A stretch of DNA of 64,000 nucleotides. Source: Pseudomonas sp. Irchel s3f7. GTDB taxonomy: Bacteria > Pseudomonadota > Gammaproteobacteria > Pseudomonadales > Pseudomonadaceae. The stretch's first letter is position 1. Each line of letters opens with the position of its first letter. The translations under genes were made by a program, and so were the position numbers. The DNA lies in assembly GCF_900187615.1 (NCBI RefSeq), contig NZ_FYDO01000010.1, positions 1-64,000 of the forward strand. The letters run 5' to 3'. The notes under the pieces were generated by a model, which was given only the letters and a program-made list of their open reading frames with translations, did not search any database and had not been told where the DNA came from. Shown in pieces: positions 1-8,260 of the stretch.

Positions 1-1
1 T

Positions 2-136
2 GCGGCGACAAAACTGATCTGGCTTGGGCTGCGCAACATCACAGCAAACTGGGGCTCAGCGGCCCATGACTGGAAAAGTGCGATGAATCAATTCGCGATT
101 CTGTACGGAGATCGATTTATCAGGCCAGCCTGGTAA
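2..136 (+). CDS. IS256-family transposase, C-terminal end (partial)
   Basis: The frame is open from the window edge to TAA at 134-136 and encodes 44 residues. It reads like the C-terminus of mutator-type (IS256) transposases: an 'LRNIT.NW' stretch followed by 'W..AMNQFAILYGDRF', which is the usual end of that family. The catalytic DDE residues lie upstream of the window and cannot be checked. An 8-bp hairpin follows within 10 bases. The family call is good for so short a piece, but it is unknown whether the whole element is intact. Confidence 0.8.
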   Translation, partial: AATKLIWLGLRNITANWGSAAHDWKSAMNQFAILYGDRFIRPAW

Positions 137-142
137 AAGAAT

Positions 143-162
143 GGCCTGCCTAACGGCAGGCC
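143..162 (+). terminator. Hairpin after the transposase fragment
   Basis: A perfect 8-bp stem (ggcctgcc / ggcaggcc) with a taac loop starts seven bases after the transposase stop. There is no strong T-run after it, so termination is inferred from position. Confidence 0.4.
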
Positions 163-171
163 GTTACCGGC

Positions 172-205
172 CTGCACACAAAATATCTGACAGTCCCGCC
201 TCAGG
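172..205. mobile_element. Probable right-terminal region of the IS256-family element
   Basis: The stretch containing 'acacaaaatatctgacag' has the look of IS256-family terminal repeats, which often carry an 'acacaaaatt...gacac' type end. The left end is outside the window, so neither the inverted repeat nor a target duplication can be confirmed. Confidence 0.3.
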
Positions 206-231
206 TATCTCAAGCACTCACCGCTACAAGT

Positions 232-657
232 TTGATTTCGGGTACAGCCTCAACCTTTCTAGGCTATCGGGCAATGCGAGCAAACTTCAGACATCTCGGG
301 TGGCATGAGGCTCCATTCAGCAGGCCATCAAACAGTCCTCCAGCCTACTTCGATGTTTATCCACAAAGCGGCGCAACTAGAATTAAGCCACCTTCGCCCC
401 CTCCTTACCCACTTAATCGCGCAACCCTAATACCTACATCAGCCGGTGAAAAAGCTCCAATGTACTCTAGACAAGATCCGACCTTGTTTACGACGCCATT
501 GATTGACGCAAACAATGCTCAGATTCGTTCACCTACTCCAACGCCCATTGGCGTATTTGGGACCTCCCCCCCGAGATATCTACCTCAACGTCGGCAAGAG
601 CTCTTGAATCGGATGGACGGTCTCCCCGCGTCGACAACAATCCGACAAAGGAAATAG
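232..657 (+). CDS. Hypothetical proline-rich protein, possibly a 3' gene fragment
   Basis: This 141-residue frame starts with TTG. It is also open upstream without a stop back into the IS end, so the TTG may not be a real start. The product is rich in Pro, Ser, Thr and Arg ('PPSPPPYPLN', 'SPTPTPIGVFG') with no membrane segment or recognisable domain. One plausible reading is the C-terminal remnant of a gene cut by the IS element. I do not recognise the family. The only visible coding support is the long frame and its moderate codon bias. Confidence 0.35.
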   Translation: MISGTASTFLGYRAMRANFRHLGWHEAPFSRPSNSPPAYFDVYPQSGATRIKPPSPPPYPLNRATLIPTSAGEKAPMYSRQDPTLFTTPLIDANNAQIRSPTPTPIGVFGTSPPRYLPQRRQELLNRMDGLPASTTIRQRK

Positions 658-674
658 AGAAACAATCCCTCAGA

Positions 675-1541
675 TTACCGCACCATCCCCCACCGCTTCA
701 CTGTCACCCGCTCCAGCGAATCAAACACCAGATTCTCCACCAGCAACCCGATCAGAATCACCACGGCCAACCCGGCAAACACCTTGTCGGTGTACAGCTC
801 ATTACGGTTCTGAAAGATGTACCACCCCAACCCGCCCTTGCCGCTGGTGGCGCCGAACACTAGTTCAGCCGCGATCAACGTGCGCCAGGCGAAGGCCCAG
901 CCGATTTTCAGGCCGGCGAGGATGGACGGCAGTGCCGCCGGGATCAGGATGAACAGCACGAAACGCATGCCCTTGAGGCCGTAGTTGCGCCCGGCCATGC
1001 GCAGGGTTTCCGAGACGCCGAGGAATCCGGCGTAGGTGTTCAGCGCCAAGGCCCAGAGCACCGAATGCACCAGCACGAAAATCAGGCTGTTCTGCCCCAG
1101 TCCAAACCACAGCAGCGCCAGCGGCAGCAGCGCGATGGCCGGCAACGGGTTGAACATCGAGGTCAGGGTACTGAGCAGGTCGCGTCCGAACTGGGTCGAC
1201 ACCGCCAGCGTGGTCAGGGCAAACGCCAGGACAATGCCGATCAGGTAACCCTTGAGCAGCACGACCAGCGAGATCCACACCTTGCCCAGCAACTCGCCGC
1301 TGAGCAGCCCGTCATACAGCGCATAGGCGGTTTGCACAAAACTTGGCAGCAGCAAGTCGTTGTTCTGATAGCGGGCCACCGCCTCCCACAACACGGCCAG
1401 CAAAATCAGGATCAGGCTTTTGCGCAGCCAACCCTGTTGCCACAGGCGCTGGCCCAGCGGCAGTTCACGCTCCAGCGGTACGCTGGTCAGTGGCTGCAAC
1501 AGCGTTTCGAACTCTTCACGCGGGGATGATAAATGGCTCAT
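675..1541 (-). CDS. ABC transporter permease, sulfonate/taurine type
   Basis: This 288-residue inner-membrane permease of the TauC/SsuC/NrtB type is predicted to form the channel of the importer encoded by the next two genes. About six hydrophobic segments are visible. The cytoplasmic coupling (EAA-like) region lies around 'ETLRMAGRNYGLKGMRFVLFILIPAALPSILAGLKIG'-like sequence near residues 178-215, where an EAA loop contacts the ATPase. An ATG start at 1541 follows a good GAGGAGG ribosome site, 21 bases after the ATPase stop. It is the last gene of a four-gene minus-strand operon whose first gene is a TauD-like dioxygenase, which points to organosulfur scavenging. The exact substrate is not readable from sequence. 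Confidence 0.85.
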   Translation of the reverse strand: MSHLSSPREEFETLLQPLTSVPLERELPLGQRLWQQGWLRKSLILILLAVLWEAVARYQNNDLLLPSFVQTAYALYDGLLSGELLGKVWISLVVLLKGYLIGIVLAFALTTLAVSTQFGRDLLSTLTSMFNPLPAIALLPLALLWFGLGQNSLIFVLVHSVLWALALNTYAGFLGVSETLRMAGRNYGLKGMRFVLFILIPAALPSILAGLKIGWAFAWRTLIAAELVFGATSGKGGLGWYIFQNRNELYTDKVFAGLAVVILIGLLVENLVFDSLERVTVKRWGMVR

Positions 1542-1562
1542 CGGACCCTCCTCTCAACTGGC

Positions 1563-2423
1563 TCAATAAGCGATGCGGATGTCGGCGAAATCCAGCTCGT
1601 GCTCGGCTTGCGGTGACTGATTTTCATCGAACAACAACCGATGGATGCGCCGCGCCGATTCCTGAAACGCCACGCCGCCAAGGCTGTGCAAATCGTATTG
1701 ATGGCTGTGGACTTCCGCCCTCACCCGCCCCGGATGCGGCGACAGCAACAGGATGCGGTTGCCCACCACCAATGCTTCTTCGATGGAGTGCGTGACGAAC
1801 AACAGCGTGAAGCGCACCTCTTCCCAGAGCAGTAGCAGTTCTTCCTGCATCTTGCGTCGGGTCAAGGCATCGAGGGCGGCGAAGGGTTCATCCATCAGCA
1901 GGATTTTCGGCTGCATCGCCAGCGCCCGGGCAATGGCGACCCGCGCTTTCATGCCGCCGGACAAGGTGTGCGGGTAGGCATCGGCAAACGCAGCGAGGCC
2001 GACCTTCTCCAGATAGTGCAGCGCCCGTTCTTCGGCTTCCTTGCGCTTGAGGGTTTTTGACGCCAGCAGCGGAAACATCACGTTCTGCTTTACGGTTTTC
2101 CACGGCGGCAGTTGATCGAACTCCTGGAACACCACGATCCGGTCCGGTCCCGGTGCGTGGACGGTTTGCCCCTGTAGGCGAATCTCGCCTTCCACGGGCT
2201 GGATGAATCCGCCGACGGCTTTGAGCAACGTTGACTTGCCGCAACCGGACGGGCCGAGCAGGACAAAACGGTCCGCCGGGTCGATCTCGAAACTGACTTG
2301 ATGGGTCGCCCGCACCACACGCTGCGGCGTGCGGTATTCCAGGCTGACGTTATCGACCGACAGCAGCGCTTGGGCTGCCGTGATCGGTTTGCTGACCGTG
2401 TGGCCTTGCAAAGGGGCGTTCAT
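1563..2423 (-). CDS. ABC transporter ATP-binding protein, sulfonate/taurine type
   Basis: This cytoplasmic ATPase powers the importer. Walker A 'GPSGCGKST', signature 'LSGGMKARVAIARAL', Walker B 'ILLMDEP' and the switch histidine in 'FVTHSIEEAL' are all visible. The length (286 residues) suits SsuB/TauB/NrtD-type proteins, with a C-terminal extension after about residue 240. I chose ATG 2423 because it sits 5 bases after the upstream binding-protein stop with an AGGGAG ribosome site; a longer in-frame extension to 2477 would overlap the previous gene by 49 bases. Confidence 0.88.
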   Translation of the reverse strand: MNAPLQGHTVSKPITAAQALLSVDNVSLEYRTPQRVVRATHQVSFEIDPADRFVLLGPSGCGKSTLLKAVGGFIQPVEGEIRLQGQTVHAPGPDRIVVFQEFDQLPPWKTVKQNVMFPLLASKTLKRKEAEERALHYLEKVGLAAFADAYPHTLSGGMKARVAIARALAMQPKILLMDEPFAALDALTRRKMQEELLLLWEEVRFTLLFVTHSIEEALVVGNRILLLSPHPGRVRAEVHSHQYDLHSLGGVAFQESARRIHRLLFDENQSPQAEHELDFADIRIAY

Positions 2424-2428
2424 GTCGG

Positions 2429-3454
2429 TCAGCTCCCTTGCAGCGGCTTGGCGTCCTGGAAGAAGTAATCCTTCCATGAATCCGGTTTGTTTTTGATCGC
2501 GCCGACGCGGTGCAGGAACTCGGCCAGCGGGTAAGTGTTTTTCGGTGTGACGCTGAATTCGAACTGCGGGTTGTCGATGATTTTCAGCAACGCGGCGCGG
2601 TCGATTTTGGCCTTGGTGACGCGGATGTAAGTGTCGGCTGCCGCGCCTTTGTCGTTCTGCGCAAATTGCGCGGCTTCGGTCAGCGCGTCGATAAACGCCT
2701 TGTAGGTTTTCGGGTTCTCATTACGGAATTTCTCGGTGGCGAACAACACCGTCGGTGAGTTCGGACCGAGCAGGTCATAGGTGTTCAGCACCACGTGCAC
2801 ATTGGGATTGGCCAGTTCCTGATCCTGGAACGGCGGGTTGGAAAAGTGCCCGTTCAGCTCGGTGCCACCGGCCAAGAGCGCGGCTGTTGCGTCGGGGTGC
2901 GGAACGGCAATGGTGTACTTGTCGAGGCGGTTGAACTCCTTGTCGCCCCACTGCTTGGCGGCCGCGTATTGCAGGAAGCGCGACTGCACCGACACGCCCA
3001 CCGCCGGAACCGCGATGCGGTCCGTCTCGGTGAAGTCGGCGATGGTTTTGACCTTGGGATTATTGCTCACCAGGTAGTACGGAAAGTTGCCCAGGGAGGC
3101 GACGGCTTTGACGTTCTGCTTGCCGTGGGTGCGGTCCCAGATGGTCAGCAGCGGGCCGACGCCGGCACCGGCAATGTCGATCGAGCCTGCGAGCAACGCA
3201 TCGTTGACCGCTGCACCGCCGGAGAGCTGGGTCCAGTCGACCTTGATGTCGATGCCTTCCTGCTTGCCGTACTTCTCGATCAGGTTCTGATCGCGCACCA
3301 CGTTGAGCAGCAGATAAACGATGCCGAACTGTTCGGCAATGCGGATTTCACCTTCGGCGTGGGCCACGGTCGGCGCCACCAAACTACCGGCGATCAGGCT
3401 GAAACCCAGGCCGATAGCGGCGGCCAGCGGTGCAAATGGAAGACGTTTGGTCAT
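2429..3454 (-). CDS. ABC transporter periplasmic substrate-binding protein (TauA/SsuA-like)
   Basis: This periplasmic binding protein is predicted to deliver the ligand to the permease encoded downstream. It starts with a signal peptide: a KR-rich N-terminus, a hydrophobic core and an AHA-like cleavage region near residue 33. The mature chain begins with 'EIRIAEQFGIVYLL', followed by 'GSIDIAGAGVGPLL', typical of the NMT1/TauA/SsuA fold that binds sulfonates, nitrate or pyrimidine precursors. ATG 3454 has GGAG at 8 bases; a TTG two codons upstream is less likely. It lies between the dioxygenase and ATPase genes in one operon. Confidence 0.85.
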   Translation of the reverse strand: MTKRLPFAPLAAAIGLGFSLIAGSLVAPTVAHAEGEIRIAEQFGIVYLLLNVVRDQNLIEKYGKQEGIDIKVDWTQLSGGAAVNDALLAGSIDIAGAGVGPLLTIWDRTHGKQNVKAVASLGNFPYYLVSNNPKVKTIADFTETDRIAVPAVGVSVQSRFLQYAAAKQWGDKEFNRLDKYTIAVPHPDATAALLAGGTELNGHFSNPPFQDQELANPNVHVVLNTYDLLGPNSPTVLFATEKFRNENPKTYKAFIDALTEAAQFAQNDKGAAADTYIRVTKAKIDRAALLKIIDNPQFEFSVTPKNTYPLAEFLHRVGAIKNKPDSWKDYFFQDAKPLQGS

Positions 3455-3472
3455 GATCAAATCTCCGACAAA

Positions 3473-4360
3473 TCAGAAAGGCGCGTCGCCCTGGATGGTG
3501 GTGCGAAACAGCTTGCGGCGTAGATGGCTGGGGCATCCGGCGGCGAGGTGGATCAGCGAACGGTTGTCCCAGAACACCAGGTCATGGGGCTGCCATTGAT
3601 GGCGGTAGATGTTTTGCGGCAACACGCTGTGGGCGTAGAGCTCGGTCAGCAGTTGCTGGCTCTCGTCTTCCGGCAGGCCAACGATGCGGGTGGTGAACCC
3701 TTCGCTGACGAACAACGCCTGGCGGCCGTTTTCCGGGTGAGTACGCACCACCGGATGCACCACTTCAGCGACCTGGGCGAGTTGCTCAGGCGTCAGGGTC
3801 GGGCGCCAATTGCCTTCGAATTTGGTCTCGCTGTAACGCGCCGTGTAGGAGTGCGCCGCCGAGCGACCTTCCACCGCTTTGCGCAACGCAAGCGGCAGGT
3901 TGTCCCAGGCTTTGTGCATGTCGGCGAACAGCGTGTCGCCGCCCTCGGAGGGCAACTCCTGGGCATGCAGCATCGAGCCCAGGCTCGGCAATTCCTTATA
4001 GGAGAGATCGGAATGCCAGAACTTGCCGGCGTCACCCAGGCCGATGTTCTGGCCGTTCTCGACGATATTGGAAACGATGAGGATTTCCGGATGCCCCGCC
4101 AGCAGGAACTGCTTGAGCACGTGGATCTGCAACACACCGAAACGGCGGCTGAAGTCGATGTGCTGCTCAGGGGTAATGCGCTGGTCGCGGAACACCACCA
4201 CGTGATGATCCAGATGCGCGCGGTGGATGCGGGCGAAGTCCTGATCATTGATCGGACGGGACAAATCGAGACCGATGATCTCGGCGCCTACCGCGCCGTC
4301 GAACGGGCGGATGTCGAAAAATTGTGGCGCGATGCTTGGCGATGCTGAAGCTGCAGACAT
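3473..4360 (-). CDS. TauD/TfdA-family Fe(II)/2-oxoglutarate dioxygenase
   Basis: This 295-residue cytoplasmic enzyme belongs to the taurine dioxygenase superfamily, whose members hydroxylate a substrate while oxidising 2-oxoglutarate to succinate. The HxD iron motif is visible in 'FWHSDLSY'. The distal histidine lies in 'NRSLIHLA', and the 2-oxoglutarate-binding arginine lies in the 'RRKLFRTTI' segment near the C-terminus. ATG 4360 has a GGGAGTG ribosome site. It is first in an operon with a sulfonate-type ABC importer, so release of sulfite from an imported sulfonate or sulfate ester is likely. The family also includes alkylsulfatases (AtsK) and herbicide dioxygenases, so the substrate is open. 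Confidence 0.85.
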   Translation of the reverse strand: MSAASASPSIAPQFFDIRPFDGAVGAEIIGLDLSRPINDQDFARIHRAHLDHHVVVFRDQRITPEQHIDFSRRFGVLQIHVLKQFLLAGHPEILIVSNIVENGQNIGLGDAGKFWHSDLSYKELPSLGSMLHAQELPSEGGDTLFADMHKAWDNLPLALRKAVEGRSAAHSYTARYSETKFEGNWRPTLTPEQLAQVAEVVHPVVRTHPENGRQALFVSEGFTTRIVGLPEDESQQLLTELYAHSVLPQNIYRHQWQPHDLVFWDNRSLIHLAAGCPSHLRRKLFRTTIQGDAPF

Positions 4361-4607
4361 AAATCACTCCCACGCACGGCACGCTCAAAGGCGCGCGCGT
4401 CGATCAGAAACTCACGGAGGTCCCGTGTTGGTTCGTGTCGTGCGGCGCGCCGATTGGTCGGCAGGTACGCAGGAGATTGACTTTATAGATATAAGAACTG
4501 AAATTTAAATACCGTTAGCGAATAACGATATGGCGATTATTAACGGACTGGTTCGCTTGAGGCGTGACGTTATTGGTCACTTTTGGGCAGGGTTGTGGTG
4601 TTTTCAC

Positions 4608-4690
4608 GGACGCCATCGCGGGCAAGCCCGCTCCTACAGTAGGTCTGTGTTTCCACTGACTCCTGTAGGAGCGAGCTTGCTCGCGATGAG
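4608..4690. repeat. Paired inverted REP elements (REPIN)
   Basis: Two REP palindromes face each other: 'atcgcgggcaagcccgctcc' at the left and 'aggagcgagcttgctcgcga' at the right, about 30 bases apart. The rest of the 4361-4711 gap has AT-rich DNA near 4480-4550, where the dioxygenase promoter is expected, but I see no further gene. Confidence 0.85.
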
Positions 4691-4711
4691 GCCAGTCGCC
4701 TCAATGGAGAT

Positions 4712-6079
4712 CTACCGCTCGTGCAACGCCTCGGCGCGCGCCCGGATGATCGGCTTGAGCAGATAACTCAGCACGCTTTTCTTGCCGGTGATGATGTCCA
4801 CCGAAGCGACCATCCCCGGAATGATCAGCAAGGGTTTGTCATCGCTGCCGAGGTGGCTGCGCTCGGTGCGCACTTTGATGATGTAGTACGTGGTTTTCTT
4901 GTCTTCGTCGGTGATGGTGTCGGCGCCGATCTGTTCGAGCTTGGCCTTCAAACCACCGTAGATGGTGTAGTCATAGGCGGTGAATTTCACCGTTGCTTCC
5001 TGCCCCGGGTGCAGGAACGCGATGTCCTGCGGACGGATCTTCGCCTCCACCAGCAAGGTGTCGTCCAGCGGCACGATTTCCACCAGGTCGCTGCCTGGCT
5101 GGATAACCCCGCCGATGGTATTGACCAGCAACTTGTTGACGATGCCTCGCACCGGCGAGGTCACCAGCGTACGGCTGACCCGGTCTTCCAGGGCCTTGCC
5201 GGTGGCTTGGGCCTTGTTCAGGTCGGTGCGCGCTTCGTTGAGCTGGGTCAGCGCCTCGCTGCGGAATTTGCCGCGGGTTTCGTCAATCTTGCGCTGCACT
5301 TCCTTGATCGCCGATTCGGCCCGAGGAATCGCCAGGGTCGTGGCGTCGAGCTGACCACGGGTCTCTGCTTCGGCACGTTTGAGGCGCAGCACTTCCACCG
5401 GCGAAACCGCGCCCTGGGCCACCAACGGCTCGGACATGCCGATTTCCTGGCGCTGAAAACCCAGTTGCTGGCGGTATTGCGCCTGCTTGGAGGTGAATTC
5501 GCGCAGCTCTTGCTGACGCTGAATCAGCTGCTCCTGCAAGCCACCGATTTCGTCGTGCAACTGCTGACGGCGGCTGATATAGAGCGACTCTTCGCTCTGG
5601 GCCTGCCCGGGCACAGCCTTGAGCACGTCCTGCGGGAAATTCAGCGGGCGGTCATCCACCTCGGCGCTCAGGCGTTCCACCCGCAACAGCATCGACAGCC
5701 GGTCGGCCTCGGTTTCGCCGACGTTCGAGGCAAAACGCGTGTCATCCAGGCGAATCAGCGGTGCTCCGGCCTCGACAATCTGGCCTTCCTTGACGAACAG
5801 TTCGGCAACGATACCGCCTTCAAGGTTCTGGATTTTCTGGATCTTCGACGATGGAATCGCCTTGCCGTCGCCCTTGGTCACTTCGTCGATCACCGCGAAG
5901 TTGGCCCAAAGCATCAGGAACACGAAGAACGCGATGATCGCCCAGATCGTCAGCCGCACCACCCGAGGCGCGTCCTCGATCAACGCCTTGTTGACCTCTG
6001 GCAGCGGTTGGCCCTGAAGCGAAGCGGAGCCCTTGAAGTAGCGGCGGATCGAATCTTTGACACCCGACTTAAGCAACAC
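4712..6079 (-). CDS. lapC: Type I secretion membrane-fusion protein, LapC/HlyD-like
   Basis: This 455-residue periplasmic adaptor links the inner-membrane ABC exporter to the outer-membrane TolC-like channel. There is one N-terminal membrane helix (around residues 42-65, 'LTIWAIIAFFVFLMLWANFA'), a biotinyl-lipoyl-like segment ('GGIVAELFVKEGQIVEAGAPL'-type), a long helical hairpin rich in Gln/Glu (about residues 150-300) and a C-terminal beta region with 'GMVASVDIITGKKSVLSYLLKPI', a typical HlyD-family ending. GTG start at 6079 overlaps the exporter gene by 11 bases, indicating translational coupling. The symbol is by analogy with the Lap system; a second paralogous adhesin system could carry other names. 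Confidence 0.85.
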   Translation of the reverse strand: MLLKSGVKDSIRRYFKGSASLQGQPLPEVNKALIEDAPRVVRLTIWAIIAFFVFLMLWANFAVIDEVTKGDGKAIPSSKIQKIQNLEGGIVAELFVKEGQIVEAGAPLIRLDDTRFASNVGETEADRLSMLLRVERLSAEVDDRPLNFPQDVLKAVPGQAQSEESLYISRRQQLHDEIGGLQEQLIQRQQELREFTSKQAQYRQQLGFQRQEIGMSEPLVAQGAVSPVEVLRLKRAEAETRGQLDATTLAIPRAESAIKEVQRKIDETRGKFRSEALTQLNEARTDLNKAQATGKALEDRVSRTLVTSPVRGIVNKLLVNTIGGVIQPGSDLVEIVPLDDTLLVEAKIRPQDIAFLHPGQEATVKFTAYDYTIYGGLKAKLEQIGADTITDEDKKTTYYIIKVRTERSHLGSDDKPLLIIPGMVASVDIITGKKSVLSYLLKPIIRARAEALHER

Positions 6080-8234
6080 TGATCTGCCCCTTCTTCAACG
6101 CTTCCATCACCGCGGCTTTCGGGCCGTCGGCGAGTATCTGCCCGCGATCGATCACAATCAGTCGGTCCACCAGCGACAACAGCGATGCCCGGTGTGTCAC
6201 CAGCACCATGGTCTTGTTTTCGATCACCGCCGCCAGGCGTTGCTTGAGACGTTCTTCACCGGTGTTGTCCATGGCGCTGGTCGGTTCGTCGAGCAGCAGG
6301 ATCGGCGGGTTGAGCAACAGCGCACGGGCCAGGGCGACGTTCTGTCGCTGACCGCCGGAAAGGTTCTGCCCGCGTTCGCCGACTTGCAGTTCATAACCCT
6401 TCGGATGCAAACGCGCATATTCGTGGACACCGGCCAGTTCTGCCGCTTGCAGCACCAGCTCATCCTCGACATAGCGCGCACCGGACACCAGGTTGTCGCG
6501 CAGGGTACCGGCGAGCAACTGGATGTCCTGAGGGACGTAGCCAATGTTGTAGCGCAGTTCGCTGACGTCGATCTGGCGGATATCCACACCGTCCACCAGC
6601 AACGCGCCGTCGTCCGGCTGGTACAGGCCCACCAACAGTTTCGCCAGCGAGCTTTTGCCCGAGCCGCTACGGCCGATGATGCCGATCTTTTCGCCTGGCT
6701 GAATCGTCAGGTTGATGTTCTTCAGCGCCGGGTTCTGCTGTTCGGGATACGTGAAGTTCAGCTGCCGGCACTCAATGGCCCCTTGCAGCACTTTGCGGCT
6801 GAGGGGGCGCTCTTCGAAATTGCGTTCTTGCGGCAACTCCATCATTTGATCGACCGAGGTCATGGTCACCCGCGCTTGCTGATAACGGGTAAGCAGCCCG
6901 GACAGCGAGGCCAACGGACTGAGCGCGCGGCCGCTGAGCATGTAGCAGGCAATCAGCCCGCCCATGCTCAGGTTGCCCGCGATGATTTGGTAGACGCCGA
7001 AGACGATCATGATCACCCCGGCCAATTGCTGGATCAGCAAGGTGATGTTCATCGCCAGACCCGAAAGCATTTTCACCCGCAGCTCGAGGCGGCTGAGGGT
7101 GCCAATGGTCTGTTCCCACTGATATTGGCGTTCGCTTTCGGCGTTGTTGACCTTCACCGCATCCAGGCCGGCGAGGGTTTCGATCAGGCTCGACTGACGC
7201 TCGGCCCCCAGCGCCATGGTACGCTCCATGGTCGCCACCAGCGGTTTCTGCAAGGCATAACCGATGACCAGGGCTATCGGGAACGCCAGCACCGGAATCC
7301 ACACCAGGTGCCCGCCGAGGATCGCGATCACGGTAAAAATCAGAATCGTGAACGGCAGGTCGATCAGGCTGGTGAGCGTCAAGGAGGCGAGGAAGTCGCG
7401 CAGGCTCTGAAACTCATGGATGTTCTGGGCAAAGCTGCCGACCCGCGCCGGGCGGTATTTCATGGACATGCCGACGATGCGCTCGAACAGCGTCGCCGAG
7501 ATGATCAGGTCGGTTTTCTTGCCGGCCAGATCCAGGCACAGACTGCGCAGGCTTTTCAGGATCAGGTCGAAAATGTAGGCACCGGTGATGCCCAGGGCGA
7601 GCACCCACAGGGTGGCTTCAGCCTGGTTCGGTACCACGCGGTCGTAGACGTTCATCACAAACAGCGGCGCGGCCATGGCGATGATGTTGATCAGCAGGCT
7701 CGCCGCGATGGCGTCGGCATACAGCCAGCGTGAACGCTTGAGGGTGTCGCGGAACCACGAGCGTGCCCGCGGGATCAGCGTGCCGTGATTCACATCGAAT
7801 TTATGCTGGGGTTGGGCGAAAAAAACCTGGCCGGTGTAGTCATCGGCCAGCAGTTCGCGGCTGACCAGGGACTCGCCGCCGTCGCTTTCGCTAAGCAGCA
7901 CCCGCGCCTGGTCTTCGCCTTGCCAACCCAGAAGCACGGCACTGCGACCGTCCTTGAGCAGCAACAGCGCAGGCATGGCAATCGCCGGGATGTCTTGCAG
8001 CTTGCGCTGCAGGACTCGCCCTTGCAGGCCGGCGCGGGCCGCTGCACGGGGCAGCAGCTCGACACTCAGGCGTTGCTTGGGCAGCGGCAGGCCCGTTGTG
8101 AGCATGGCCGCGCTGGCGGGTTTCTGGTGCAACATGCACAAAGCGAGCAGACCATCCAGCAGCGGATCATCATGCAACGCGCGTGGATCATGGCTGAGAT
8201 TAACCCGACTGACTTCTGATTCCACGCTCGACAC
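6069..8234 (-). CDS. lapB: Type I secretion ABC exporter (ATPase/permease), LapB-like
   Basis: This 721-residue inner-membrane exporter is predicted to drive secretion of the large adhesin across both membranes. It starts with a C39-like peptidase domain (about residues 15-140) in which the usual catalytic Cys context is absent, as in exporters of RTX adhesins and toxins. A transmembrane domain follows (about 160-450), then a nucleotide-binding domain with Walker A 'GRSGSGKSSL', signature 'LSGGQRQNVALARAL' and Walker B 'LLLDEPTSAMD'. The start is GTG 8234. The gene sits between the LapE-like and LapC-like genes and is divergent from the adhesin. Confidence 0.9.
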   Translation of the reverse strand: MSSVESEVSRVNLSHDPRALHDDPLLDGLLALCMLHQKPASAAMLTTGLPLPKQRLSVELLPRAAARAGLQGRVLQRKLQDIPAIAMPALLLLKDGRSAVLLGWQGEDQARVLLSESDGGESLVSRELLADDYTGQVFFAQPQHKFDVNHGTLIPRARSWFRDTLKRSRWLYADAIAASLLINIIAMAAPLFVMNVYDRVVPNQAEATLWVLALGITGAYIFDLILKSLRSLCLDLAGKKTDLIISATLFERIVGMSMKYRPARVGSFAQNIHEFQSLRDFLASLTLTSLIDLPFTILIFTVIAILGGHLVWIPVLAFPIALVIGYALQKPLVATMERTMALGAERQSSLIETLAGLDAVKVNNAESERQYQWEQTIGTLSRLELRVKMLSGLAMNITLLIQQLAGVIMIVFGVYQIIAGNLSMGGLIACYMLSGRALSPLASLSGLLTRYQQARVTMTSVDQMMELPQERNFEERPLSRKVLQGAIECRQLNFTYPEQQNPALKNINLTIQPGEKIGIIGRSGSGKSSLAKLLVGLYQPDDGALLVDGVDIRQIDVSELRYNIGYVPQDIQLLAGTLRDNLVSGARYVEDELVLQAAELAGVHEYARLHPKGYELQVGERGQNLSGGQRQNVALARALLLNPPILLLDEPTSAMDNTGEERLKQRLAAVIENKTMVLVTHRASLLSLVDRLIVIDRGQILADGPKAAVMEALKKGQISVA

Positions 8235-8260
8235 TCTTTATACAGTTGGAAAGGGACAAC

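Noticed and set aside
6057..7733. A 558-codon plus-strand frame opposite the LapB-like exporter
   Set aside because: The minus strand has all ABC exporter motifs; the plus-strand text is a shadow.
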